This document shows positions 55,301 to 63,886 of a DNA stretch of 64,000 nucleotides, one piece after another; the first letter of the stretch is position 1; every line of letters starts with the position of its first letter. The notes beneath the pieces were generated by a model. It was not told the DNA's origin. It ran no database searches and was given only the letters and a program-made list of their open reading frames with translations. The DNA is from Bolinopsis microptera. Taxonomy: Eukaryota; Ctenophora; Tentaculata; Lobata; Bolinopsidae. The stretch covers positions 5,351,230-5,415,229 of the forward strand of contig NC_087079.1 of NCBI RefSeq assembly GCF_026151205.1, read 5' to 3'. The position numbers and the translations under genes are program-made.

Positions 55301-58300
55301 TGATGGTCTGTCTGCGGATAGTATTAAACGCAGCGGTCATGTCAATGTTGATTTTACTATACTCAAACTCGCGCCTGGTAACCACTGATGTCAACATTCT
55401 CTGAGACCATACCAGGTCAGCACAACTGCGACCCTGCTTGTATGCCGCCTGCCAAGGTCCAGTGTACATATCAACGTGGTAATTGATTCTGTTCAAGGCT
55501 ACGAGGGATAGGACTTTTCTAGTTCCATTTAGCAATGTGAGGGGCCGGATAGACTTTATCGGACCTCGGGGTTTTCCTGGCTTCTGAAGGGGTGTCAGGA
55601 TACCTTCTCCAATAGCTGGGATGTATGTGTTGGTCTCAAAGGAGAGATTATAGATCCTAGCCAACTCACCCTTTATATAAGCCAATTTTTTGGCCAACTT
55701 AGATCCTTTTCTTTACCACTTTTACTCGTGGCTATTATTACTAGAGTTGGCTTACTTATGTGGAGGTCCTTTACCTGTAACCAGCATCTTTCACCCTGGG
55801 TTTTCATACATCTTATCTAATCAGGATTTTTTAATATTCTAAATTAGTTCAACCTTTCATCAGTCATTACAACTGCTGAGAATGGTTACTAATGGTTACT
55901 AGTGGTTACTAGTGGTTACTAATGCTCCGTAATCTTTACCTACTTAAACTTGACACTTAAATAATAGTATTACCACCAGAGGTGTGCACGGTGTTGGAGG
56001 AGCCGGCCGGCCGCAGATCACCAACGCCAGGAACCAAAGTCACAACCCAAACACCAGTCCAGACTTTCTGTCAGAATGGATATTCTCTAAAGTACGGAGA
56101 AACAGCTGAACGAACGTGCGAGTTTCTGACGCAGACTGACTCTACTCAACAGTGTTTTGGTGAGTCAACTTTGGAGTTCCTTATTTGTAACAAATGTAAC
56201 ACTTGTAATACTTGTAACACTTGTAACACGATGTTTCTTGTAATTGTAGTCATCAAAATGCAACTATTATAAACTGGATTTCTATAATTTTAATGCACCT
56301 ATCAAATGATGCTTACAAGTCATCAAAATGCGCTTGTAAACATCAAATACGCAAATAAATTTGCTACAGCCTAAACCAGCGAAAAAACTAACATTTTCCT
56401 AATATTGATTACAGAGGTGTGTACCATTCTATCTAGCAAGAATAAAGATGTGGAATACTACTATTACACAAACAGTGCGGGTGAACGTAGAGTGTACCGG
56501 AAGGACTATCTCATGTATAACCAAGTAATACAGGTGCAGGGCACGTGCTTTGGGGCGGGAATAGGTGAGCTATTCTGTCATACTCCTGGATCAGAGATAG
56601 GTGTGCCAATATGTCAAGATGGGACCAATGGAACTGTACCTAAAGGTTTGGATTATTTTCTTACTTTAATTACTTCTGTTTAAGAGTGCTCTCTTAAATT
56701 ATTACCAGTGATCGAATGAGGATGTCATGTCAGACCCAAACTGAGAACCGGTTTTTTTGGTCGTAATAAGATTGCCAACTTTCCGAGGACTCGGTCGAAT
56801 AATTTGTAACATTAATCTGTAACAGTAATGTAACACAGTACATGTAATACACTTCAGCCTGTGCCAGTGAGCGAGAGATCAGTGCAGTATTTGGTGATTA
56901 TAACTGGCCGGAGACTGAACCTGGTACCAACACTACCCTACCCTGTCAGCACACAGTGAATCAGTGTTCAGTTTACTACTTTTATTAGTTTACTACTAAT
57001 AAAAGTAGTAAACTGAACACGATATATACACATGAATTTTTAAAGCTCATGTTAATAAAACCTTTCGTATCATTTATATGTTTTAAGAACTTCCTTCCAG
57101 GGTATTTAATGTGGTCGTACTACCAATCCTATCATTCTCTTAGAACTAACTAAACAATCTGTAGCTGATCTTTATTGTCATCATGTTACCAGGATGAGTT
57201 CAACGCCAAGAAGTTCTGTAGCTCAACTGGTAAATACAGAGAGACTGACTTCTCTTCCTGCCCCTCTTCTGTGGCTCCAGAGATTAATGATATTTTTGAG
57301 GTACCCATTTTGAAATAAGCATCGATATGAAACACATCACGTTAAGAGAAGAAGGTTCAAATTAACAAAGCGTGGTTATTAATTTTAATTAATATAATAT
57401 CAACTTAATGAACGCAGAACAACCGGTTTCCCTTCCAACTCAACCAACTGCCCCTTATATCCAGAAATTTATGATATTTTTGAGATACTCATTTCTATAC
57501 CAGTGTAAATATGAAACACCCTTTCGAGATAAGATGGTTTCCCCAACACTTAAAAAAACCAAATTTCCCTTCCAACTCCACCAACCGTCCCCTTATACCA
57601 GGAAGTTCAAGGAGTCACCACTGAAACCCAAGACGATATATCAGAGAAGATCAAGGAAACTACAGCATATTCTGGTGGACAGATGAGCTCGCAGGACGTG
57701 GAGAAGACAGCTGACATTATTGACGACTTCCTGGATGCCCCTGATATAGGTTATACTTATAACTTACGTTAAGAATTTAAGAATTATTATAATATGCTAA
57801 TTTATGCAATATTTAATGTATTGAATGTAAATATAGATAGTGAGTGTTAATTGTTAATATATATATAATGTATTATATATGCCGCGTATAATGTATATAT
57901 ATACATTATACGCGGCAAGAAAACGCCATTAATATAAATGTAATATATGATTATCCACTTTCTTAAATTATATTTAACACGACTTTATAATATCTTTAAT
58001 AATTTCATCAGAGCTGTCCCTCACCACCATTGACAACCTCATCAAGACAGTTGACAATGTTCAGACTAACGCAGAGGAAGAGGAGATGAGGAAAGAGGGA
58101 ACGAGCGATAAGTTCAGGTGATAATTGAATATTTTAAATATTTAACATAATATATTATAATATGACATAATACTTAATTAATATGTTAACGTATCTTGGA
58201 TTAAACATTCGTATCCTCCTCAGAGTACATCAAAGCACAATAAATCGCCATAAATGCAGTTTGATCACATTTCATACGATTCTTTGTCGTTGTTACTATT

Positions 58301-58336
58301 GTTACTTTGTTAGTTAGTTAGTTAGTTAGTTACTTT

Positions 58337-58412
<76 letters not shown>

Positions 58413-61400
58413 CTACTAGTATAGAGCTTAACCCCGGTTCTGACAGGGAATCTGCTGTGAAGATTGTGGGGGAAATCGCTAAGAGGACGGAGGCGACGTT
58501 TGTGCCAATGAAATCTGTTGGTAAGTTTGCAAGTCTTGCAGAATGTTGGGAACGTTTCCATATCAAAGTGGTTCTCGATATATTAATTAAATAGAAACAT
58601 CATCACATTACATTTTAGTGCCTTTTAGAATACAGAAATATAAAGAAAGTGTTCTCAGGATTTGCTGTAGCCGAAGTTACAGAGGTTGATACAATAAGGT
58701 CAGTAACAAAGAATCTGTTAGTGTTGACTGGTGAGACGAATGTTATTGAGGGCAGCAACAACGAGGAAAAGTCAGGAACCAACACCTACTTCAAAGTAAG
58801 TGTAGTCAGGAACCAACACCTACTTCAAAGTAAGTGTAGTCAGGAACCAACACCTACTTCAAAGTAAGTGTAGTCAGGAACCAACACCTACTTCAAAGTA
58901 AGTGTAGTCAGGAACCAACACCTACTTCAAAGTAAGTGTAGTCAGGAACCAACACCTACTTCAAAGTAAGTGTAGTCAGGAACCAACACCTACTTCAAAG
59001 TAAGTGTAGTCAGGAACCAACACCTACTTCAAAGTAAGTGTCACCCTAATCACTCGGTACTCTCTAAAATCACAGTTATTTCATAGGTCAGTGTGGGTCT
59101 TGACACTCCAGCCAAGTTTAACTTTTTTAATTCAAATCCAAATTCATATACTAATCTATGCATACCAGGTGTTTGATTTTTTCCCGAAATAAGTACACAC
59201 TACACATCTCATAGATGTTTTGAAAACCCACAATGATTCAGATCTTATCTTTTTTTTAATGATAAGATGATACAAGATAAACTGAGTTATCCCCGGATAG
59301 GCTGAACTCTCAACATCTGAGAACGAGGTTGCTACGGCTGTTTACTATGAGACTGATAAGTCGTTCCCATCCACTGCTGTGTCTACAGGGACTACTGCTG
59401 ATGAGAGTTTCCAAACAGTCGCTAAGAAACTGGTCGCAGAGACTGGAGAAGTAAGTTATGATTTACTCTTACTTATTACTAACTAGATTACATTTTTAAT
59501 TAATGAGGACTAGTAGACTCAAATGAGTTTTCCTAATGGATTCCTGATTGACGACAAACAATGATATCTGTTATCTGCATTAACATTACATGGGAGAAGA
59601 GTCACGATTATGATTTCAGGTATCTTTGGTAGCAACAGTTATATCTGATATCAACATCGTGGACAGAAGCTCTTCTGCGATAATACCTTTGGGAGTGGGT
59701 AAAAAAGTTACCATGAAATTCCAGATTAAGGTAAAGTTAACAAATCTATATGATACCAAGTAATCTTTATTTACATTATCTCTATACTATATATAGGAAT
59801 ATGTATTATGTTACCAAGTAATCTACATGTTACCAATTATGTTACCAAGTAACCGTCGTGAACCCAGGATGAAACAGAGAAGAAAGTGCACAGTTACACA
59901 AGAAGAAAGACTCTGGTAACCAGTAAGCTGAGCTGCAAGTACTATGACAGTGCGATTGAGGGTATGTTCAGTTATTACTAAGCTACTGAGATTATGTTGA
60001 GTATTTGAATACTTAGCTTTTATCCCTTTTTGTAAGAAACAAAACTGGAAATAGAATCCAACGGCTTCGAGAATTTATAACTATGTTGATTGATTGCTAT
60101 TCCTATTTTGAACAACGTACATATTCTGTTGTATTTACTCATACTATATCTTGTCTAAACTTCAGTGAGAGATTGGAGTGAGGCAGGTTGTGAGACTGAG
60201 ACTGATGATGCACTGCTGGGAGAGACTGGTGTCACTTGCTCGTGTGATCATCTCACTAGTTTTGCAGTTCTCATGGTATGTTCACTATATGTATATATGT
60301 ATAGCTGAAAGCACGGTGCATGGCCTACACGGACCGCCTCTAACTGGCCAATCCCTGTTTACATGCCGTGTAGCAGGGAACCAGATAGAGCTAAACTAGT
60401 AAGCGGGACATAAAGCTCTTCATTTACCTTTCACCTTTCAGTGATTCATTTCCTTCTGGGCTACCTCACACTGAAAAATGAGCGCCGACCACAAGTTGTC
60501 CGCTCTGTAAAATGAAAAAAATTTCAGTCGTTCACGAAGGAGGAGAACGATCTAGAGGAGCTGGTATCGCACATTCTGCTCGGGATCAGCCTCTTCTGTC
60601 TGCTCCTAACTCTTGCTGCCATCCTTCCGAACAAGTAAGGTGATGCGCAGTGCCGCGTCCTGCCGTGCCGTATGAAATTATGAATTGTTGTGCTTTTAGA
60701 GTGTGAAGTTTATGAATGCTGATGTGGATTGTGGAATCACCCTATCACAGCCGTTTTTAATAGGCACTTCCTCCTTTCTGTTTCATATCTTGTTTAAAAT
60801 CGAATTTTTTTCAGGAAATCCTTGAAAATGAAGTCTGTTCGTGTAAATCTTATGCTGATTATAGCTCTGATTTTCTCTATCGTCTGTTTCTTCTTGATGG
60901 ACCTATTCGTGGAGACGGAAGATGACATTGAGCCTAGTATCCCCTGCTCCATTGTAAGTAACTATTGACAACTGTAGTGTTTGAATTATTATGGCTACTT
61001 ACCATAATGTCTACTGCTATGAGGCAAAAAGCGTGCAGTAGCTTGTACGACTGCGGGATTTGTACCTTGAATCAACGTTGATCATCCACATTAAATTCCT
61101 TGACTAATAACAAACTAACTTCAGATCGCATTTCTGTTGAACTATTTCTGGCTGTGTCAACTGAGCTGGATGATAGTAGAAGCTGCTACCATGTACCTGG
61201 CTCTAGTCAAAGTGTTCGGAACCTACATCAGTAGGGCGATGCTGAAGTACAGTTTGGTAGGGTGGGGAGCTCCTCTTGTATTCCCGCTGATTGCTGTTGC
61301 TTGGGGGAGGGCGGAGTTCGCTGATCCTAAGACGTCAGTTCCATTTGGAGAGTAGAAATTTCAGTATTTTGTTGGCAAGGCTCCCTGTATCTGTGGATAT

Positions 61401-63886
61401 ATTACCGAATTCTCCTTTGACAGAATATAATTCGACTACCATATCTTTCAAGACTTTTAAATGAATGATGGGAACCTTAAAAGTATAAAAGTAACACTTA
61501 CCCGAGTAATTACCATTATTAAATAATAACATGGTACAGGTGTTTTATAAAGTACCCCTACGGACTAGCCACGTTCTACGCCCCTGTAGTGTTGGGAGTC
61601 CTGGTTAACTGGGTGCTGTTCTTCTTTATAGTACGGGTTATCTTGGTAGCCAGCAAGAATAAGGCTCAGAAAATGGGTGATTCCAATGTCAAGATGAGAC
61701 AAGTAAGTTTACTGTTTAGTTTTCACCAGAATTTGAAATACAGAAATAGTACATACCCGATGATCATGAACATTACAAATTCCTTCTGAACACTGTTTTT
61801 ATGATATTTTTTCAACAAGTTCTTCCGTTCCATAGAAGCAGCTACAGTCGGCTCTGGCAGTATCTACTCTACTAGGCTTGAGTTGGATTATTGGCTCTTT
61901 CCTCCTGGTGGATAACAGGAACTACAGTACAATAAACATAGCGCTTAGGTGGCTCTTTACACTTCTCAATGCCCCTCAGGTAAACTTACTGCTCTCATTT
62001 CCAATAGCTGATTAGTCACGGTGAAATCAAAATGGATGCCTATTGCCTTGTGACAAGATATTGGTCAGAAATTACGTGATCGCTTGATAGCTCACCGTCC
62101 ATATTATGTCCGCCCAAAATTATGTCCGCCCATGTATTTTCCGCCTAAATAAGGTCCGATAAGTTAACCTGATTGCTTATCCAGGGGATCTTCATATTTC
62201 TCTTCTACGTTGTTCTTAAAGAGGACACACGAAACTTCTGGTTGCAAAAGTTCAAACGGCAGAAGAAGAAGGTTCCAGGAATATCGTACACTGGTGTAGA
62301 CTCAAAAGGTCTGTACAGTAAATCAAAAAAATTCCTCGATGTTACATAATGAAATTCTTCGCTGATATCTAATTTTAATCTTGATTTAAAATCGTTAAGT
62401 TTGCTTCTTGTTTCTTATAATAAATCAACGTCTAGCGACTCTGATTACACTTCACCCGCGTTCCAGGTCAGAAGAAGAAAGACATCAACAGCACCACAGC
62501 AATATCCCAGGTTGTTTCCAACCAGTCGGTGATGAACACCCAACTCAGTATAACACCTAACATAACACCTTATACAACACCCCAGAATACACCTCTCCTA
62601 ACACCTCGTCACGTGACTAAACCTGTTGTTAATAATACTGACACTGCTAGTGCTCTCAGCGTGGAAATTCATATTCCTGTCTCCAGTTCAAAACATTTGG
62701 TAGATAGTGATCCCCCCGATGGACGTATTGGTAAAGTTGGTAATTTAGAAGTAGAGTCAAAACTTTCGGGTGATGAAGTGTCGAGGACAAGTAGTGATCA
62801 AGTTGAAGATGAGAGGATTTATTTTGATCCCGACGAAATTAATTTGGAGTCAGAGGAGGTTAAGATAGAAATGGAGCATTCATTCCCTGATAATACTGAA
62901 GTCGTTGACATTGATATAAATGTGAATAAAGGCTTACCCGCAGAAAATGAATACACCATTAATCTTTCAATCGGGGACAGTAACACCATAGAAAATGTTT
63001 CGATTGAAGGCAGTGAATCTAAAGATGTTTCATCCTCGCAAAAAAGTGAATCAGTAGAAAATGTATCTTCTTTGGTTAGTGAATCAAAAGAAGATACACC
63101 TTCTATAGTCAGTGAATCAGAAGAAAACGTACCTTCCCTACCCAGTAAATCAGAAGAAGATTTATTTTCTATGGATAACGAATCAGTAGAAGATGTAACT
63201 TCAAGGGGTATTGTATTTATAGAATATGAACCTTCTATAGAAATAGAAACAGAAAAAAATGCACCTACTATTATAGATAGTGACTCAATAGAAAATGCAC
63301 CCTCTTTAGAAAATGTATCAATAGAAGATGAACCTGTTGTGGATAATGAATCCTCTATAGAACCAGAACCAGAGTTTAGCCATCCAGCACTAGATACCGA
63401 ACCTAACATCCCATTAAAAAGACCCCGTGGGTTTAAAAGCCGAGTAGTGCAAGTTGTTGCTGCAATGCTTTTTAAGTCGGGAAAAGAACGAAAGAGTGTT
63501 AAAGATAAACCTAGCTGGATGTAAGTTGTATATATCAGATAATATGTTAAATATACTAATTATGTCAGATATCCTATCTGCCTAGCCAGTAACTATAACT
63601 TATTGAATAAGTAAATTATTCAGTACTGAGTACATGATAAATAAAGTTTCTATGACAACCCCAGTTCTATTTCATTCACAATACACACTCCAGTCTTGGA
63701 TTTCTCTTTCTAACACACAATTGTTTCATTTTATGAGCAACAAAACATTGCAATAAATCAAAAGTGAAACCATGCTCCTTATTCAGTAGTTTAAACAAAG
63801 CCAGAAAGGACGACGCTGAAGAGGCTGAAGACAAAGAAGATGATTACCATGGTCTCAGACTAAACAAATTCGGGAACTTCAATGAG
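43302..63886 (+). CDS. Giant multidomain adhesion G protein-coupled receptor (3' end beyond window)
   Basis: Phase-consistent exons: 43302-43337, 43535-44255, 47923-48228, 48531-48875, 49099-49428, 49558-49653, 49775-49870, 50112-50255, 50493-50624, 50888-51139, 51697-51935, 52189-52450, 52595-52759, 55980-56159, 56415-56645, 56858-56955, 57193-57300, 57602-57749, 58012-58117, 58447-58520, 58629-58795, 59301-59450, 59620-59730, 59868-59961, 60166-60275, 60528-60634, 60815-60953, 61125-61333, 61540-61702, 61836-61979, 62185-62308, 62467-63520, 63787-63886. The signal peptide is split by the first intron (MTDNVIILILIT plus VIVAVEVTG). Extracellular part about 1,560 aa, cleaved at the GPS into two subunits in this family, then 7TM and tail. 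If exon 62467 is not spliced, it stops at 63524 (2,214 aa). Confidence 0.92.
43535..44255 (+). repeat. Coding 15-aa acidic repeats of the receptor
   Basis: Exon 2 has about 14 tandem copies of a 45-bp unit coding ETSENGDSQNGNTES, with E/D, G/E and T/S swaps. It forms a Ser/Glu/Asn-rich, probably extended and possibly O-glycosylated stalk between the signal peptide and the first Ig domain. All frames on both strands remain open because the unit is a multiple of three. Only the plus frame joins the neighbouring exons in phase. Confidence 0.9.
44412..45855 (-). mobile_element. Penelope-like element, minus copy (5'-truncated)
   Basis: Reads on the minus strand from IGLFMGCQPSPIGAIVRVYM (RT motif B region), through FYRRYVDDAG (catalytic YVDD) and the thumb, to a GIY-YIG endonuclease frame (44705-45139: CVIYKVTCKLCQELYIGETS). 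RT motif A is missing, so the copy cannot be active. RT and endonuclease are in different frames. Confidence 0.85.
44485..44508 (-). ncRNA. Hammerhead-ribozyme-like core, minus copy
   Basis: Same 24-base core as at 47731, in the 3' end of the inverted copy, with no differences. Two opposed copies in one pre-mRNA intron could also pair with each other. Confidence 0.6.
45893..47244 (+). CDS. Penelope-like reverse transcriptase (plus copy)
   Basis: Open from about 45893 without an obvious ATG, so the 5' end is truncated or begins upstream of the junction. It contains the N-terminal LIQKTHK block, KIRPIVSCINSPSEKLAW, motif A FFTADVTALYTNINI, motif B GLFMGCQPSPIGAIV, and motif C YRRYVDDAG. Frame ends at 47244 shortly after CSSRPHDKPHCTIPNC, where a two-base AT expansion near 47153 throws it out of the endonuclease frame. 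Confidence 0.85.
47100..47534 (+). CDS. GIY-YIG endonuclease part of the Penelope-like element
   Basis: Second frame, with the zinc-binding CVIYKVTCKLCQELYIGETS, RTAHDRFSEHRRA and a conserved downstream His/Glu region. In this class the nuclease nicks the target for priming. The functional part begins around 47150, where the frames cross; the listed start is only the first ATG of the frame. Confidence 0.8.
   Translation: MFITTTRQTTLHHTKLYHICPLITTNHDCKPKCVIYKVTCKLCQELYIGETSRTAHDRFSEHRRAVNRPLTYPDNALAAHYSEFHDNIEPDISFDILEINLYSTIKRKVTEAYYINLFKPSINNKVQECEKLKGFLLQHIQRQI
47731..47754 (+). ncRNA. Hammerhead-ribozyme-like core, plus copy
   Basis: CTGAAGA, then GGCG-TTGA-CGCC forming stem II, then GAAA: the conserved core layout of hammerhead ribozymes, which are known from Penelope-like elements. 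It lies in the 3' untranslated end. I could not define stems I and III with confidence, so activity is unproven. Confidence 0.6.
47923..49428 (+). other. Three Ig-like domains (receptor)
   Basis: One domain per exon. First: ANISCNVTN ... VKWRDSEG ... TTYKCLVRT. Second: QTLSCTIGD ... VYVTWTEPDG ... FVYTCSVRS. Third: ITISCVVSG ... VGWVRRWEG ... DVFACVIQS. Each has the Cys-Trp-Cys core. All exon borders are phase 1, allowing these exons to be duplicated or skipped without shifting frame. The first domain has a small internal duplication (GVSGTFD twice). Confidence 0.85.
49558..52759 (+). other. Cysteine-rich modules: ephrin-receptor-like, LDLa, sushi-like and unknown
   Basis: Three short exons (49558, 49775, 50112) encode ephrin-receptor-like repeats (CEECPPGNQANPEQTQC and relatives). 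Exon 50493-50624 is an LDL-receptor class A module (CIPSTKKCDGVKHCPDSSDE, with the acidic calcium site). Exon 50888-51139 is a sushi-like module (CPPLPPPDGISKLTC). Exons 51697-51935 and 52189-52450 encode about 165 residues I do not recognise (ETFGYTLFLEW to DGETPC). Exon 52595-52759 returns to the ephrin-receptor-like type (CDRGEFYDGPGCSLCPRNQ). Confidence 0.8.
50256..50460 (+). repeat. 30-bp minisatellite at a receptor donor
   Basis: Six copies of a 30-bp unit (TCACGTGTCACTCCTTATAT plus GGGCATCATG) start five bases into the intron after exon 50112-50255. The donor GTAAG itself is not repeated. The unit keeps the reading frame open, so intron retention would add about 68 codons before a stop at 50461. 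Confidence 0.95.
52725..54092 (+). repeat. 94-bp array copying an exon end and its donor (15 copies)
   Basis: Unit of 94 bp containing the last ~35 bases of exon 52595-52759 (GGATCTGTAGAGATAACAAG, ending CCAACAG), its donor GTTCTTATC and intron sequence to CCACGTGA. Fourteen copies follow the exon. The first half alternates two subtypes (GAGAGATCTGTAG with TGCGTTCTTCC, and GAGGGATCTATAC with TGTGTTCCTCC), so the real period there is 188 bp. Later copies form a different pattern. The last copy is cut at 54092 by a LINE. Reading through meets TAG soon after the donor. Confidence 0.95.
54093..55748 (-). mobile_element. 5'-truncated non-LTR retrotransposon (LINE)
   Basis: Inserted in the receptor intron, antisense to the gene, directly at the end of the 94-bp array. 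On the minus strand the 3' end has an A-rich tail (AAAAAAAACAACAATAACAT). The right border at 55749-55770 is a 22-base piece of the 94-bp array unit in inverted orientation. No clean target duplication was found. Confidence 0.8.
54231..55697 (-). CDS. LINE reverse transcriptase fragment (488 codons)
   Basis: Open frame starting within the reverse transcriptase: SIRPLTLLNGTRKVLS (motif 2 area), INIDMTAAFNTIRRQTI (motif A), GAYQGDSLAGKVFTLTLAG (motif B), ESAYADDAELLS (catalytic YADD), then thumb and a C-terminal GHVLRSGDD ... KGRRGRPRSN region. No apurinic endonuclease lies upstream, so the copy is truncated, though the remaining frame is intact, which means it is fairly recent. Confidence 0.9.
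   Translation of the reverse strand: MAKKLAYIKGELARIYNLSFETNTYIPAIGEGILTPLQKPGKPRGPIKSIRPLTLLNGTRKVLSLVALNRINYHVDMYTGPWQAAYKQGRSCADLVWSQRMLTSVVTRREFEYSKINIDMTAAFNTIRRQTIINLLIDAGCSRDDIRLVQYLLSNTTLKVTVNRSESGEFVINIGAYQGDSLAGKVFTLTLAGALNHIRAVISVTIPRPNPPVSDRGLPLESAYADDAELLSEDGQILVKILEIASDILRDWSLFVNESKTVFTRVYLADTDALDAHGNKIRGDEEWRESVLLGSKLCSERDIVNRRNKANVAFYTYKKVWLNSSVQISESRKLKLYEALVTSVLLYNCSSWAAPKTVMASVDVLQRKHLRQIINTYWPTVISNENLYKRCNVRPLTERIKKARWKMLGHVLRSGDDTPAFLSFRFACLGCFDYKGRRGRPRSNLFDLLLKDIMTKQIIVIVNKRFSLSNFNDLVYKAHDRRLWRSYG
55980..57300 (+). other. Sushi-like module, unknown module and hormone-receptor domain
   Basis: 55980-56159 has a short sushi-like piece (TFCQNGYSLKYGETAERTCE). 56415-56645 (VCTILSSKNKDVEYYYYTNS) is unassigned, with paired cysteines. 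56858-56955 and 57193-57300 together form a hormone-receptor domain (CASEREISAVFGDYNWPETE and PCQH, then FCSSTGKYRETDFSSC), the usual neighbour of GAIN in adhesion GPCRs. The donor I chose at 56956 (ACA|GTGAAT) is the one that keeps phase. Confidence 0.75.
56964..57020. repeat. Perfect hairpin, 26-bp arms
   Basis: Arms of 26 bases (starting GTGTTCAGTTTACTACTTTT) with a 5-base loop TTACT and no mismatch, eight bases inside the intron after exon 56858-56955. In RNA it would form a very stable stem next to the donor. Confidence 0.95.
57420..57601 (+). repeat. Decayed tandem duplicate of exon and splice sites
   Basis: TTATGATATTTTTGAGATAC at about 57467 resembles the end of exon 57193-57300 plus its donor, with the GT mutated to AT. 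TTCCCTTCCAACTCAACCAA at about 57429 resembles the acceptor tract of the next exon (TTCCCTTCCAACTCCACCAA, 57569). A block of exon end, intron and acceptor was apparently duplicated and has since lost its splice signals. Confidence 0.65.
57881..57916. repeat. Perfect 36-bp palindrome
   Basis: GCCGCGTATAATGTATAT followed at once by its complement, no spacer, within an AT-rich receptor intron. Confidence 0.95.
58309..58411. repeat. GTTA tetranucleotide microsatellite
   Basis: About 25 copies of GTTA (one interruption, TACTTTGTTA), about 35 bases upstream of exon 58447-58520. Confidence 0.95.
58765..59041 (+). repeat. 34-bp array copying an exon end and its donor (8 copies)
   Basis: The unit contains the last ~26 coding bases of exon 58629-58795 (GTCAGGAACCAACACCTACT, TCAAA) plus the donor GTAAGTGTA. 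Eight identical or nearly identical copies follow one another, so eight equal 5' splice sites compete. Because 34 is not a multiple of three, use of a later donor shifts the frame except every third copy. Confidence 0.96.
60528..62308 (+). other. Seven-transmembrane exons of the adhesion GPCR
   Basis: TM1 HILLGISLFCLLLTLAAI; TM2 VRVNLMLIIALIFSIVCFF; TM3 FLLNYFWLCQLSWMIVEAA then MYLALVKVF, the family signature; TM4 YSLVGWGAPLVFPLIAVAWG; TM5 YAPVVLGVLVNWVLFFFIV; TM6 ALAVSTLLGLSWIIGSFLL; TM7 LRWLFTLLNAPQGIFIFLFY. Extracellular cysteines in CSI (start of TM3) and TCFIKYP (ECL2) pair in the family. All six exon joins keep phase. Confidence 0.92.
62467..63520 (+). other. Long acidic cytoplasmic tail exon with alternative end
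   Basis: About 350 residues: a TP repeat (ITPNITPYTTPQNTPLLTP), then degenerate acidic Ser/Glu repeats (SESEENVPSLPSKSEED) of about 13-17 residues, ending in a basic block. Without splicing, the frame ends in ATG TAA at 63522-63524. That TAA lies inside a consensus donor, GGAT|GTAAGT, at 63521. Exon 63787-63886 joins it in phase, giving a longer tail (LNKARKDDAEEAEDKEDDY). Confidence 0.85.
63521..63645 (+). promoter_or_regulatory. Stop codon overlapping a splice donor, with intronic polyA signal
   Basis: GTAAGT at 63521-63526 contains the in-frame TAA. AATAAA at 63640-63645 follows 115 bases later. Together these would allow either a short tail ending here by polyadenylation or a longer tail by splicing to 63787. 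Confidence 0.6.

Larger units (their letters stand above)
57602..60275 (+). other. GAIN domain and GPS autoproteolysis site
   Basis: Eight exons encode a helical part (ISEKIKETTAYSG, TIDNLIKTVDNVQTNAEEEE) and then a strand-rich part ending in the GPS: DWSEAGCETETD ... TGVTCSCDHLTSFAVLM. The cleavage triplet is His-Leu-Thr, intact, with both conserved cysteine pairs and the Trp. In the family, cleavage between L and T exposes a tethered agonist, here TSFAVLM and the following residues. Confidence 0.92.

Noticed and set aside
62819-63409. 196-codon antisense ORF over the receptor tail
   Set aside because: Shadow of the acidic Ser/Glu repeats on the coding strand.
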